A stretch of DNA of 64,000 nucleotides from Neofusicoccum parvum (taxonomy: Eukaryota; Ascomycota; Dothideomycetes; Botryosphaeriales; Botryosphaeriaceae), in NCBI GenBank assembly GCA_020912385.1, contig CP087217.1:1860001-1924000 (forward strand), written 5' to 3'. Under the pieces are notes generated by a model, which did no database searches, had not been told where the DNA came from, and saw only the letters and a program-made list of their open reading frames with translations. Below are positions 34,143 through 44,921 of the stretch, one piece after another (positions within the stretch are counted from its first letter, which is position 1; each line of letters opens with the position of its first letter). The position numbers and the translations under genes were made by a program.

Positions 34143-35695
34143 ATGGCCTCCTCCATCCTCAACTCCCGGCTCCTCCTCTCCCACAGCGCCCGCCGCGTCT
34201 CCCGCCCGCGGATACCACCGCCGCCGCGCTTCTTCCTCGCTCACCAGCGCCATGCCGCCGCCTTCCTCTCGACCTCCAAGCACCCAACCGGCTTCTCGCC
34301 GCCGGCGCAGGAGGACCTGGAGGAGCTGAGGGAGAGCGTCCGGGAATTCACAAGTACATCCAATCCCTCCCTCCCGATTCCTTCCAGCAAGGGTTTTTGA
34401 CTGACGGTTGCTTTGAACGTCGAAAGGACGAGAGATCCCGGAAGAGGTGGCGCAGCGCACCGACCAGGACAACGCGTTCCCGAACGACATGTGGCGCAAG
34501 TTTGGGGAGGCGGGGTTCCTGGGCATCACGGCGGACGAGGCGTACGGGGGGCTGGCGATGGGGTATCAGGCGCATTGCGTGGTGATGGAGGAGATCAGCA
34601 GGGCATCTGGTGAGTTCTGGGGTTTGGTGGAGAGTGTTGGTCCTGTGGGCGGTGAGGTTGGGAAGAACAAATGGGCTGACGGACGGGACGGACAGGGAGC
34701 ATCGGACTGTCGTACGCGGCGCACTCGCAGCTCTGCGTCAACCAGCTCATGCTCAACGGCAGCGACGCGCAGAAGAAGAAGTACCTGCCGGGGCTGATAT
34801 CGGGCGAGAAGGTGGGCGCGCTGGCCATGAGCGAGCACTCGGCCGGCAGCGACGTGGTCAGCATGAAGAGCACGGCCAAGAAGGTCGACGGCGGCTACCT
34901 GCTCAACGGCACCAAGATGTGGATCACCAACGGGCCTGACGCCGACTACATCGTCGTGTACGCCAAGACCACCCCCGACGCCGCCTCCAAGGGCATCACC
35001 GCCTTCGTCGTCGAGACCACCGCCAAGGGCTTCTCGTGCGCCCGCAAGCTCGACAAGCTGGGCATGCGCGGCTCCAACACCGGCGAGCTGGCGTTCGAGG
35101 ACGTCTTCGTGCCGGACGAGAACGTGCTGGGGCAGGTCGACAAGGGCGTGCGCGTCCTGATGGAAGGGCTGGATCTGGAGCGGCTGGTCCTGAGCGCCGG
35201 GCCTCTTGGGTAAGCTACCCCCCTCCCCTCCCCCTCCCAGACAAAACAAGCCAACTCAACTGCCTAAACAGCATCATGCAGTCCGTCCTCGACACCGTCC
35301 TCCCCTACGCCCACACCCGCACCCAGTTCGGCCAGCCCATCGCCCACAACCAGCTCGTCCAGGGCAAGCTCGCCGACATGCACACCAAGCTCCAGGCCTC
35401 GCGCGCCTACACCTACGCCGTCGCCGCCCAGGTCGACCGCCACGCCGCCGACATCGCGTCCGGCGCCTACGTCATCCCCACCCAGGACTGCGCCGGCGCC
35501 ATCCTGTACGCCGCCGAGCGCGCCAGCGAGTGCGCCGCCGACGGCGTGCAGCTGATGGGGGGCATGGGCTACATGAACGAGGTGCCGGCCGGCAGGTACC
35601 TGCGGGACGCGAAGCTGTATGAGATTGGCGCCGGGACGAGCGAGGTGAGGAGGATGGTGATTGGGAGGGTGTTCAATCGGTTGTATAAGGAGTGA
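34143..35695 (+). CDS. IVD: isovaleryl-CoA dehydrogenase, mitochondrial, 443 aa
   Basis: FAD enzyme that converts isovaleryl-CoA to 3-methylcrotonyl-CoA in leucine breakdown and passes electrons to ETF. Exons: 34143-34353, 34427-34609, 34696-35209 and 35272-35695 (1332 nt). The N-terminal ~45 residues ([21 protein letters not shown]) form a mitochondrial presequence. Seen: [14 protein letters not shown] and KMWITNG (substrate and FAD site), [28 protein letters not shown] near the C-terminus and [16 protein letters not shown]. Glu293 in [14 protein letters not shown] sits in the helix where isovaleryl-CoA dehydrogenases, unlike most acyl-CoA dehydrogenases, place the catalytic base; this favours IVD over short-chain relatives. 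Length is typical. Confidence 0.94.
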
Positions 35696-36190
35696 AGAGA
35701 GGGAGCATGGAGAAAGGGGGAGTTGTGGTGTGTAGATAGAGAATAATGGAGTGCGAAAATAAAACGTTATTTTAGTTCTGGCTACGCTTCTTAACTCCTG
35801 CGGTCAAGTCTTTAGTTCCTGAGCACAATATCAATCCAAAAGTTCTTGGTCATTTATATACCTACCATCCTTCCATCCATCCATCAGCACTCTTACATAA
35901 CAGCATGATAGTACAAAAGAGTAAAGAGCTTCTTGATTCATTTGCTCATCCGAGGAGAAAACCCAGACCGGCGCCCGGAGTCTTTTAATCTAACCTCGTA
36001 ATCCTCGAGGGATAATAATACTAATACACACAGCCGCCTGAGAACGCCAACCCCGGGTGCTCAAACTCCACCCACCGATGTCGCCTTTTGGTTATCCCCT
36101 AAGATAGACGAGGAAGAAGACGCCACGAGGAAAAAAATGATATAATAACCTTTTCCACAACCAAACGAGCAAGAGAAAAGTGGTGCGTGT
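35696..36190. other. convergent intergenic, 495 bp
   Basis: Two facing 3' ends (IVD and YAF9). AT-rich with ATAAAA and AATAATAATA stretches that could serve poly(A) addition, and a CATC run at ~35870-35885. No gene seen. Confidence 0.6.
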
Positions 36191-37935
36191 CTATTTCTTC
36201 TTCTTCCCGACGTCCAGATCGCCCGACGCGATGAGTTCCTTTCTCCTCGCCTCGACCTTTTCCTTCCGCTTGGTCAGCTCGTCGATCTGCTTGTCCACGT
36301 CGACCTCGGCCTGCTTGAACAGCCGGATGAACGTCTCCTCCATCTGCTTGGAGTAGGGGTTGCGCTCGGTGCCGCGCTCGGGCAGCTCGACGCTGCGGTC
36401 CTCCTGGCCGGCGGCCTTGCGCTGGGCGGCGGCCTGCGCCGCGGCGGCGGCGGCGCCCTTGCCCTTGCCGCGCACCGACTCGGCCGGCCACTGCCTGTCC
36501 TCGTCCGTCAGCGCCGCGTATAGCATCTCCGTCGGCTCGTTGAACTCGACGAAGTCCAGGATCTCGGCCTTGACGAGGTTGGCGGCGCGCTGGCGCTCGG
36601 CCGACTCGGGCGGCCCGTACGGCTCCAGGTACAGGTAGTGCGAGCGCACGGCGTGCTTCTCGCCCACGTACGGCTGGAAGTACAGCCGGATCTCGACGGT
36701 GAAGCCGCCCCAGCCGGTCTCGCGGACCTCGAAGGGCGGGTTGGCGATCACTGTGCGCGCTTGTCAGCCTGATGTTCCAGAGCGTTCGCCATCAAGATTG
36801 TCCACCGCGAGAGAATTTTCGAGGGGCTGGTCAACCACATACTTCGCTTGTTGTTCGGGTACGTCTCGTGCAGGCTGAACTGCACCTTGTTCAGCCACGT
36901 GCTGATGTCTGGTCCTCCATCCACGTTCTCAACGTACACGCGCCATCCCGTGGTGTGGTCCTCGGGGATGCCGGGGGGCCTGTTCTTCTCGTCCAGCTTC
37001 CAGGCTTCGGAGCCTATGCGAAAAGCGCGCGTGATCTTCACGCCCTTGACGCGCTTCTTGTCCGACAAGCCGCCCATGGCTGAGTATGGTGTGGCGGGCG
37101 TCGAGTTGAGGGTGGCGGTTCTGCGGTGGCTCCTGGAGGTGTCGATGTTCGGCAGCGACTGGGCGTGCTGGTGGCGCGCCGGGGTATGGTGGTGCTGGGC
37201 CAGGTGGCTCTGCTGGGCGGTCGTCTTCTTGCGCGCGGGCAGCTGGACTTCGTCGCGAGGCGGCGGGGCGGCGGCGGCGGGCTCGGGGGCGCTCCTCTTG
37301 CGGCCGATGAGCGGCTGAGAGCTCTTGCGACGGTGGGCGCGCGCGCTGCCGTCTCCCTCGTCGGACGACGGCGAGCTGGGCAGGGCGAGCGAGACGTTGC
37401 GACTGTGGGCGCGGCGCTTCTCGTTGGCGGGCTCCCACACGCCGGGCGCAAAGTCGCCGCGCAGCTCGGCGGGGATCAGCTCGGTCGGGATGCCGCTCAG
37501 GCTGGCGCTGGTGGGCGTGCGCGACGGGGTCGGGCGGGCGGACGAGTTGCTGCGCTTGTGCTTGGGGTCTGATTTTTCGGCGGTGCTGGTGGGCGTGTTG
37601 GCCTGGGCCGGCGACTGTGCGGCGGGCGTGCCGTGGGTCGAGGCGGGTACGGCAGGGTCCTGGGCGAGCGGCGCGGCGGGCTGGCCTGCGAGCGGCTTGG
37701 GGGGCGCGGTGGTGGTGGACGACGAGGTTGCGGGCTGCGGGAGCGGGCTGTCGGCTACGCCATTGCCTGCACTAGAGCCCAGTGTCGCGGGCTGGGAGGC
37801 GCCCGCAGCGGGAGGCGGCGCGCTCGCAGGCGGCGGGGCTCTCAGCGGCGACGCAGCGGACGCGTCCTGGGCATGCCGGGGAGGCTGGGACGGCGGCGAG
37901 GCAGGCTCGCGCGCGTGTGGTGTTTCCGTGGGCAT
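36191..37935 (-). CDS. YAF9: YEATS-domain protein Yaf9 with long N-terminal extension, 550 aa
   Basis: Acyl-lysine histone reader shared by the NuA4 acetyltransferase and SWR1 remodelling complexes in the nucleus. Exons 37935-36843 and 36750-36191 join as NNKR|MIANPPFEVRETGWGGF. YEATS domain ~287-420: KKRVKGVKITRAFRIGSEAW, HTTGWRVYVENVDGG, KVQFSLHETYPNN and FEVRETGWGGFTVEIRLYF. A C-terminal coiled coil follows (QMEETFIRLFKQAEVDVDKQIDELTKRKEKVEARRK). Yaf9 is normally about 230-270 aa. Here 286 residues of P/S/A-rich disordered sequence precede the domain, in one open frame. An in-frame ATG at 37077 (Met287) would give a standard 264-aa protein, so both starts are possible. Divergent from COQ11 across only 130 bp if the long form is right. 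Confidence 0.88.
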
Positions 37936-38065
37936 GCTTGGCGCTCAGCTCGCGCTCGATTGGGCGATGAGGTCAGGATGCGGCGCTGCGATCGCGGGTC
38001 CTGCTATAGAAAAACTGCGGGAGCTCTCAGGCCACCGCGAGGAGCACAACACCACCTGTCCCCCA
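37936..38065. promoter_or_regulatory. compact divergent promoter YAF9/COQ11
   Basis: Only 130 bp lie between the two ATGs as modelled. If YAF9 starts at the internal ATG (37077) the shared region grows to ~990 bp. No TATA box seen. Confidence 0.45.
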
Positions 38066-39318
38066 ATGGCGTCGAAAGCAGCAGCGAGGAAGTTAGTGGT
38101 GTGCGGAGGCAATGGCTTCCTTGGTACGTGCTTGCCCGGGGCGCTTTTTAAACCACACGCAGCAGCCAGCTACCCAGACTGCTCCACCGCCGAGACTGAC
38201 AGAGCTGACGGCCCGCTCGCCCAGGTTCGCGCATCTGCAGGGCCGCCGTGCAGCGCGGCTGGACCGTGACGAGCATCAGGCACGTCTCTCCGCCTCCCTC
38301 CTCCATCCCCCACCCTCCCTCACCACACACACGCAGTCGCCGTCTCCCCTGCCGCGCAATCCCCTCCGTGCCCCTCGCCCCTCTCGCCGGCATGACGTGC
38401 CGCCGCCGTCAAGCGCCGCCGGCCTGACCGACTAGGCGACTCTCAACTGACACGTCGTGCGTTGTCCTGCAGCCGCTCCGGCGAACCCACCTGGTCCAGC
38501 GTGTCGTCGTCGCCCGACCGCCCGCCATGGGCTGCCGACGTGCAGTGGGCCAAGGCCAACGTCCTCAACCCGGATGAGTACCTCCAGCATCTCCAGGGCG
38601 CCGACGCCGTCGTGCACAGCATGGGCATCCTGCTCGAGGCCGACTACAAGGGCGTGCTGCAGGGCAAGGAGTCGCCCTTCAGCGGCCTGTCGCGCGCCTT
38701 CTCCGCCACCAAAGCGGGCAGCCAGAACCCGCTGGCACGCCGCCCGGGCGAGGAGCTGCGCCCGCAGGAGAAGGACGGCCAGCTCACCTACGAGCTGATG
38801 AACCGGGACTCTGGTACGCCGCACCCCGTCACACTCCCCATCCCATCGCACCATCGACGCTCAATGGCTGACCATCCGTGCCGCGCAAAACAGCCATCCT
38901 CCTCGCCAAGGAGGCGTCCGCAAACAGCGTCCCCACCTTCGTCTACATCTCGGCCGCCGCCGGCGCCCCCGTCCTGCCCAAACGCTACATCACCACCAAA
39001 CGCGAGGCCGAGTCCACCATCGCCTCCAGCTTCCCCTCCATGCGCAGCGTCTTCATCCGCGCTCCCTTCATGTGGGACGCGTCGCGCAGCTTCACCGTGC
39101 CGCTCGCCGCGGCCACGGGCGTCGCCTCGCTGGTCAACAGTGCTGTGGGAGGGCGGCTGACGTGGCTGATGGGCGCCGGTGGCACCAAGCCGCTCAAGGC
39201 GGATCTGGTCGGTGATGCCGTCGTCGAGGCGGTCGAGGGTGGCGAGGCGAAGGGCCCCGTCGAGGTCCCGGAGATCGAGGCGCTGGCCACGAAGGCTTGG
39301 CGGAGGAACATGCTGTGA
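38066..39318 (+). CDS. COQ11: Coq11-like atypical short-chain dehydrogenase, 292 aa
   Basis: NAD(P)-binding protein associated with the mitochondrial coenzyme Q synthesis complex. Exons: 38066-38123, 38225-38279, 38473-38813 and 38894-39318 (879 nt). The dinucleotide-binding motif is VVCGGNGFLGSRICRAAVQRGWTVTSISRSG, assembled from three exons. VQWAKANVLNPDEYLQHLQGADAVVHSMG and FVYISAAAGAPVLPKRYITTKREAE follow the Coq11/YLR290C pattern, where an AA.G replaces the usual SDR Tyr region. The second intron (38280-38472, 193 bp) must start with GC (ATCAG|GCACGT) to give SISRSG; no GT donor preserves the frame and motif. No clear N-terminal presequence precedes the Rossmann motif (MASKAAARKLVV is short but basic). 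Confidence 0.88.
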
Positions 39319-42300
39319 GGGTATGTATGACTGCTGTACTTGTAGAACAGTTTCCATAGACTGTGCAGGCGTACTAAAATGGACATCTCTGCTTTTCTCA
39401 TCATTGGCTGAGTTGAGTATGATGGTATAATGGTCAACACCACAAAAATATGACGACATGTATGTCAAGTCAGATGGGTTAACCAGAGACTATAAGGTTG
39501 TAATGACTGCCAGGTGGGGCATGTGTTCTACAAGGTAGACGATGTCTCACCGTCACCCTCGCACTAAGGTTTCGGTGCGTTCGGACCTCAACACCATGAC
39601 CGTTATCACGAGATTCGAGTGAGCCAACGCAATTGAAGCAACAACCATTGGGGCGAACAAACCACATGTGAGACGCCGTCCCCTGTCCTGCCTGTGTCGT
39701 GGCCTGTGGAACTGCTTCCCGTTTCGGTGCTGTGCGGCGACGAGGGCCAACACCGTGGAGGCTATCGCCAGATTCGAGTAGACAAACGCCAGGGAAGCAG
39801 CATCGGAACATCAATGGATGAATGAGATGTGTTATCATGTGAACAAGTTTATTTGCCTCACTACTGGTGTAATTTTGTAAGTCTCGGCGTACTGTGACGG
39901 CGGAGTTCACCATCATGGGCGCTATCACAAGGTTTCGGCCTGGGCACTCAACACCAAGAGAGCAACACCACGATAGTTTCAGAAGATGACAGAGACAAAA
40001 GGCTGAGCAGGCATGCTCATGTCGTTGGCATTGGTGGAGCACTCGTAGCAGAACTGGGGTCAACACTACAGGTGCTATCACGAGATCTCACGTTGCACTC
40101 AACACCACGCACGAGCCATCACAATGGAAAGCAAGACGTAAATATTTGAGACACATAACAGTGAATTGTAAAAGACTATATAAGCTCGATTGGCCCTCAG
40201 AATATGTTTCTTCTCAGTGGCAACCGCCCTAACCGATGTTCAGTCGGAGGGTGGCCGGCTGCCATGAAGTCAAATTTAATCTCTTAACCATCACCGGGCG
40301 TCACCTCGAGATATGGCTACATATAAGAAAGAAGCAACGCCATGAAGTGCAATGTGCTGAAGGTGCTGAGGGGAGGAGGAAGGAGGGTGATACTTACGAT
40401 GTGCCGCTCAATGATGGAGATGGCGACCAGAAGGTATGGACAAGAGGTCGAAGGCGGACAAGTCGGACAAGAAGAGAGCGAATGTTTTTCCAAATCTTGA
40501 ACAATGGCTTAACCAAATGACCAAGACTGAGATGCGAACGAACAGAGAGAGAACGCACAGAACGCTGCCGACCTGAGCAATGGTGGCGCGAACACGGGAG
40601 CGGACCACGGTGAGGGATTTCGTGCTGGGATTGGAGGAAAGGTCAGTGGCGTGTAGTAAATCTTGCAGCGAGTGAAAGAGAGAAGGCGGGGTGAGGACAG
40701 CTTACTTGGACCGTGACGCAATGATAAGAGAGGGTAAAGTGCGCGCTGGACATGGTTGAACGCCGGTGACGAGCGGCGCAGCATGATGGACAGCGGCGAG
40801 GAAGGTGAGCAAGGGAGGCTAGAGGGGTAGATGGCGCATTTGTGATGTTGGAGGTGCGCCGGACCTCTTCCTCCATGGTCTTTGTGTTCCATGGAGTCTT
40901 CGTTCAACTTGCCTGCCAAGCGTAGTAAGTAAATTCATGGTGTAGATTTTGTAAGCACGAGGCGACGAAAGCAAAGTGTGGTGGTGGTGGGTGATGGTAG
41001 CCAGAGATTAAACTGAAGAGACACCATGTGAAGAGGAAAGAAAGAGAAGGGTTTGGGTCAAGGGCGGGAAGGTTTATAAAGGCGGAGGAGGAGGCTGCAA
41101 AAGCTCGCTTGGCGGTCACCTGGGTGACCCAGCTACTCAATCAGGTAGGAGCGGCGTGTCTGCCTTGTGCCAGCAGAACCTCATGGAATCCCGCCAAGCA
41201 AACGAGGAAGGCACGCTGCAGGTGCCCCAGCGGGAAGCAACGGCACAAACACTGACCTTTCACCAAATATCAAGGCATATTGAGGTTCGCAAATGGGTCG
41301 TATCAATTCATGCTGTTCAATCTATCTATGCCAGAGTTTCTAACCGTGTGCTCACAGGTCAATTTTCCCCACCAAATTCCTCTTTTCCATGCCCAGCGTC
41401 AGCGTCCCCCTTCCTGCGGATCCATAGCATTGTCTGACCAGGTCACCCACCGTTGCATGCCTCGAATACATCCCCCTCTTCCCCGAAGTGCATCAAATAC
41501 GATCCGCGCCGGGCTTGCTACCGTCGCTGATGATAAAATTATGCAGGACCGAGAACTCGAGTTTAGGAACCTTGCCGTGTAAAGTTGAAGTGTTCATTTG
41601 TAGGCTGTCGGCCATGGTGGATGAATTCGGATCACGCACAGCCATTATGAACACCGGGGAACTTGTTGCCGCCTACGATCACAAAAGTGCCGTGAGATCT
41701 TGCAAATGCTGGACTACACGGCATGTGCTTGAAGTCTCGGGGCAGCTTTACCAACGCTCTTGCGCGCTTTGGCTAACTCGAGCGCTTTCGATGTCAGCGT
41801 TGATGTAGTCGGTACCATCGCAGCTGCAGGCGGTATGTTTGGAGGTGATAATCGCTATCTTCTTCGGATAGAATCACAAGAAGTTCGGGTCAGATTGAGC
41901 GGAGTGAACCGCGGTGCAAGACTGCAAGCTTCGATACAAGCGCAGGAATTGATATCTATTGAATCTCTGACGGCATTGATCAACGACAGCGATGACCTCG
42001 AGACAGACGCTTGAATGAAATATGGTTTCCATAGATTTGAAATGCCCAGGCAATGTCATATCTTTTGACCGTAGTTGGCTTCATCGTCGCGTGTTGTCGA
42101 GCTGTGACGTATGCAGCCGTGGACCCTGCCAAGAGCACGTTCACATGCATATAGACCACGGAAATTGTACCGTGCTGTGCTCTGTCGGATTCTAGCAACG
42201 TGCAGGGAAAGCAGAGAGTGTAGTCTGTTCGAAAAGTTGCTGTGCAAACGCTTGAAACATTCATGCTGAAAATACGAATCATCTATTACTTTTGACCCTT

Positions 42301-42323
42301 CAACTTGCCGCACCAACCCCAAA
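39319..42323. other. 3-kb spacer with degenerate tandem repeats, no supported gene
   Basis: Convergent region between COQ11 (+) and SQT1 (-). The left part (39570-40130) is a decayed ~158-bp tandem array. From 40.4 to 41.2 kb there is a stretch with a TTTATAAAG element (~41070) and a 136-codon minus-strand frame (40509-40919). That frame contains a basic, presequence-like segment (MLRRSSPAFNHVQRALYP), but no family match and no clear ATG-led model, so it is left uncalled. Other frames up to 42.0 kb are short and unsupported. Confidence 0.5.
39570..40130. repeat. degenerate ~158-bp tandem array, four units
   Basis: A core related to GCTATCACGAGATTCGAG recurs at about 39602, 39761, 39921 and 40073, spacings of 159, 160 and 152 bp. 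In units 1 and 2 it is preceded by TTTCGGTGC and CAACACC(A/G)TG and followed by CAAACGC..GAAGCA. In units 3 and 4 the flanks are more decayed but keep TCAACACCA. The 200-codon minus-strand frame across it (39479-40081) carries the repeat in its protein and is not called as a gene. Confidence 0.65.
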
Positions 42324-43913
42324 TCAAGCAATGGGCGCGCTGTATACCAGTGAGACGCCATCATCGCCGGCCGTAATGATCTGGTCTCTCGAGCCCTGAA
42401 CGAAGCCCATGACACCGCCACCCTCACCGCCTCCTCTGTGTCCCCTCCACTCACCGACCAAGCCTCTATTCGCAGCTGCTGTACCACCGCGGGCATCCCA
42501 TCTCCTGACCACACCGTCGTTGCCGCAGCTCGTCAACAACCAGCTACCAGGTGCTGCTTGCGCCACGCCAACAGGTGCTGATTGCTGTGATGACGGCTTG
42601 AGGAACTCAACCTTGATGACCGCCTGCTCCGTGCCCTCCTCTTCATCAATGTGTGCTTGTTGGATATGTCTGCGGACGGCAAAGCGGTGTGCGGTGTCGA
42701 TGAGTGCGATCGAGCCGTCGACGCTGCCGGCGGCCATGAGCGTGAGCGGCGGTGCAGAGAACGAGATAGTCTCGACGCTGTCCTGCTGAGTGTGCAGACT
42801 GGCAAGAATGGTTCCAGCCTGACCGGACGCCGCACCGGCGCCTCCTTTGGGGCCACCCGCCTGTTTTCCACCGCCAGCCTTGTTGCGCGCGCCTCCGCCG
42901 CGAGCTCCACTGGTCGCCGACGGCTCGCCACCAATGCGCGGAAGACCAATGATGCGAATGTGACCCTCCGCGCCGCCGACAGCAGCGAATGAGCCGTTTG
43001 GCGCAACCGCCACGCTGTAAAGACCGCCGTCTACCCGGAAGCGCTCGTCGTCGCCCGTGAGACCTACGACAGCCTGTCCGCTTGAAGGATTTGTGATTCC
43101 TGCCGCAGCGGCCTCGCCAAAGACATCCCAGAGATAGAAAGACGAGTCCTCAGAAACCGTGGCAAGAAGCTTCCCGTCGGGGGTCCAGGTGCCAGCGGTG
43201 CTGGACATGGTGTGGAGGTAGAAGGCCTGGACGATGGTGAGCGGAGACGCCTTGTCTGCAGCGTTGATGGTGTAGACCCAGACGGAGCCGTCCGAGGCGC
43301 CGAGCGCAATGGTGTTGGGGTAGTCGGGATGCGGGCATGGGGATATCCAGGAAATCTCCTCGACTTCTTGCGCCTCGGCCACGAAGTTCCACGCTACGCC
43401 TGCCCCCTTGGAGTTGTCGCGCCATGCGCGCAGCCGGCCGTCCATGCCACCTGTCACGACGTACTCGCCGGCAGGCTGGGTGAAGGCGATGGCGGCGACC
43501 GAGTCGGTGTGGCCGTCCAGCTTGAACAGCTGCTTCAAGCTCTCGCGCTCCTGCGCGCCTTGAGAGTTGCCGTCTTGCGAACCGGACCAGCTGGCTGGCA
43601 GCGGCGGGTTTTCCTGCTTCTTGACCTGGATCTCGAATATGTATCCTACGTCGTCGCCACCGCCGGTTGCGACAATGGTGGGGTTCTTGGGATGCTGAGC
43701 GATGCAGAATATGCTGTCCTTGTGGAGGTCGAAGTGGGCGACGCTGTCGTTCTCGAGCTGGATCTCCTGCATCGGGGCGTCGTCGCCCTCGTCGTCAGAG
43801 TCCATGGGCGCATCGGGGTCGTCGGGAATGATCTCCTCGGCCTCATCGGGGTCGAGCATGTCGACCTCCTCCTGCTCTTCTGGCCGTTGGGGCGGGTTCT
43901 GCTGCGACGCCAT
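42324..43913 (-). CDS. SQT1: WD40 ribosome assembly protein Sqt1 (AAMP homolog), 529 aa
   Basis: Dedicated chaperone of ribosomal protein uL16 (Rpl10), needed for 60S subunit maturation in the cytoplasm. Single exon. The very acidic N-terminus (EEVDMLDPDEAEEIIPDDPD, residues ~15-50) precedes a beta-propeller with repeats ending in WD-like dipeptides. Examples are HKDSIFCIAQHPKNPTIVAT, HTDSVAAIAFTQPAGEYVVT, GRLRAWRDN, SFYLWDVFG and GVVRRWDARGG. An unusual Gly/Ala/Lys-rich insert (ARGGGARNKAGGGKQAGGPK, ~340-365) interrupts the propeller. The last blade ends ITAGDDGVSLVYSAPIA. Length and acidic head fit fungal Sqt1. The minus-strand ATG is in a good context. Confidence 0.88.
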   Translation of the reverse strand: MASQQNPPQRPEEQEEVDMLDPDEAEEIIPDDPDAPMDSDDEGDDAPMQEIQLENDSVAHFDLHKDSIFCIAQHPKNPTIVATGGGDDVGYIFEIQVKKQENPPLPASWSGSQDGNSQGAQERESLKQLFKLDGHTDSVAAIAFTQPAGEYVVTGGMDGRLRAWRDNSKGAGVAWNFVAEAQEVEEISWISPCPHPDYPNTIALGASDGSVWVYTINAADKASPLTIVQAFYLHTMSSTAGTWTPDGKLLATVSEDSSFYLWDVFGEAAAAGITNPSSGQAVVGLTGDDERFRVDGGLYSVAVAPNGSFAAVGGAEGHIRIIGLPRIGGEPSATSGARGGGARNKAGGGKQAGGPKGGAGAASGQAGTILASLHTQQDSVETISFSAPPLTLMAAGSVDGSIALIDTAHRFAVRRHIQQAHIDEEEGTEQAVIKVEFLKPSSQQSAPVGVAQAAPGSWLLTSCGNDGVVRRWDARGGTAAANRGLVGEWRGHRGGGEGGGVMGFVQGSRDQIITAGDDGVSLVYSAPIA

Positions 43914-44113
43914 TGCTGTGAGGTTCCTTTCTGGATGATTTCGTGTAGATACGGGGTACTGTGGGTGTGAGGAAGGAAGTGCGCAGAAGCGTTTTGTAGG
44001 TGGTGTTGCTGCTTAGAAATTGTGTCGGGGTTTATTTTTCTTGGGCTCCGACGGCTGCGCGCAAAATTCCACGGCGGCGGGGGCGGGGCGATTTGCGCTT
44101 ACGTCATTCTCGC

Positions 44114-44261
44114 GGTCGGTTCGCACAGTATTGCAACACGCGCCTGTCACTCGCGCGGATGGATTTAACATCTCTTCTACTACACATCCGCGTCCGGGCG
44201 AGTGCTTCAACCAGTCATGTGTGAAGGGCACGTCCTTGTTGCAATTCTTTCCGAACCGACC
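44114..44261. repeat. MITE-like element, copy B (most complete)
   Basis: 148 bp. The left end GGTCGGTTCGCACAGTATTG followed by CAAC and the right end GTTGCAATTCTTTCCGAACC followed by GACC are inverted copies of each other at 20 of 24 positions or better. The interior contains GTCCGGGCGAGTGCTTCAAC. Non-coding. The flanks share ACGT..TTCTCG on both sides (ACGTCATTCTCG and ACGTTCTCG), which could be target-site duplication or chance. Confidence 0.72.
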
Positions 44262-44400
44262 ACGTTCTCGACGAAACAGCCAGAAATGCATTCAGATGAA
44301 TTTGTCATAGGTCCTTGGTTAAACTTTCAAGCATTTTGATATGTGTACTGTAAGCGAGCTGACATGGCATAAAGTTGTAGAATTACCAATCCTCCACAAT

Positions 44401-44550
44401 GAGTTGCGAAAGACGTGGGCCAACTCAGCTCGCTGATGGGTAGTTGAGGCATCCGTCCGGGTACTTGTACTTTATCTTAATTACTGAAGCCATCCAGATG
44501 AATGCTTTAACTAATCGTATAATTGACTTGCTTACTTGATAGTTGACGCG
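44401..44550. repeat. MITE-like element, copy E
   Basis: Shares ordered blocks with the copy at 33589 (TTGAGGCATCCGTCCGGG, TTAATTACTGAAGC, AGATGAATGCTTTAACT, TTGCTTACTTGATAGT). Its left flank also shares CCAACTCAGCTCGCTGATGG with sequence just left of the copy at 3197, so the two repeat types appear related. Confidence 0.6.
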
Positions 44551-44905
44551 TTATGTGGCTGAAGCAACCCTCCCTGTACTACTACTTCTTTCGCGACCCG
44601 CTGTGCCGTCGTATTGCCGTTGATACGGCAGCTTCCACTACCCCAGCCCCTCATTCATAACTCCAGCAGAGCTCGGAGTCCAATATTCAAACATAAATTT
44701 AGTCACTTCTCCTTTTTCTCTCGCTCTCGCGCTCTCTCCCCCTCTCTGTCTGTTTTTGTGTCGACGAAGAAGTTTTCCAATCTCGGCACTGGAAGGAATG
44801 GTTCTTCTTCTTTTCCATTCCTCTTTATCTTTTGTCACACCTGCATACAAACCTTTTGCATTTTATTCCTCATTTTTCAACGGAACAGGTCGCAACGTGA
44901 GAGCT

Positions 44906-44921
44906 AAAAAAAAAAAAAAAA
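44906..44921. repeat. poly(A) run, 16 bp
   Basis: Uninterrupted A16 in AT-rich spacer. Could be a retroposed tail or slippage; no element is seen upstream. Confidence 0.8.

Noticed and set aside
39479..40081. 200-codon minus-strand frame across the tandem array
   Set aside because: Its protein mirrors the repeat units, it has no good family features, and it ends inside the array.
40509..40919. 136-codon minus-strand frame with a presequence-like segment
   Set aside because: The first in-frame codon is TTG, the composition is low-complexity, and no splice or homology support was found. Not impossible, but not supportable.
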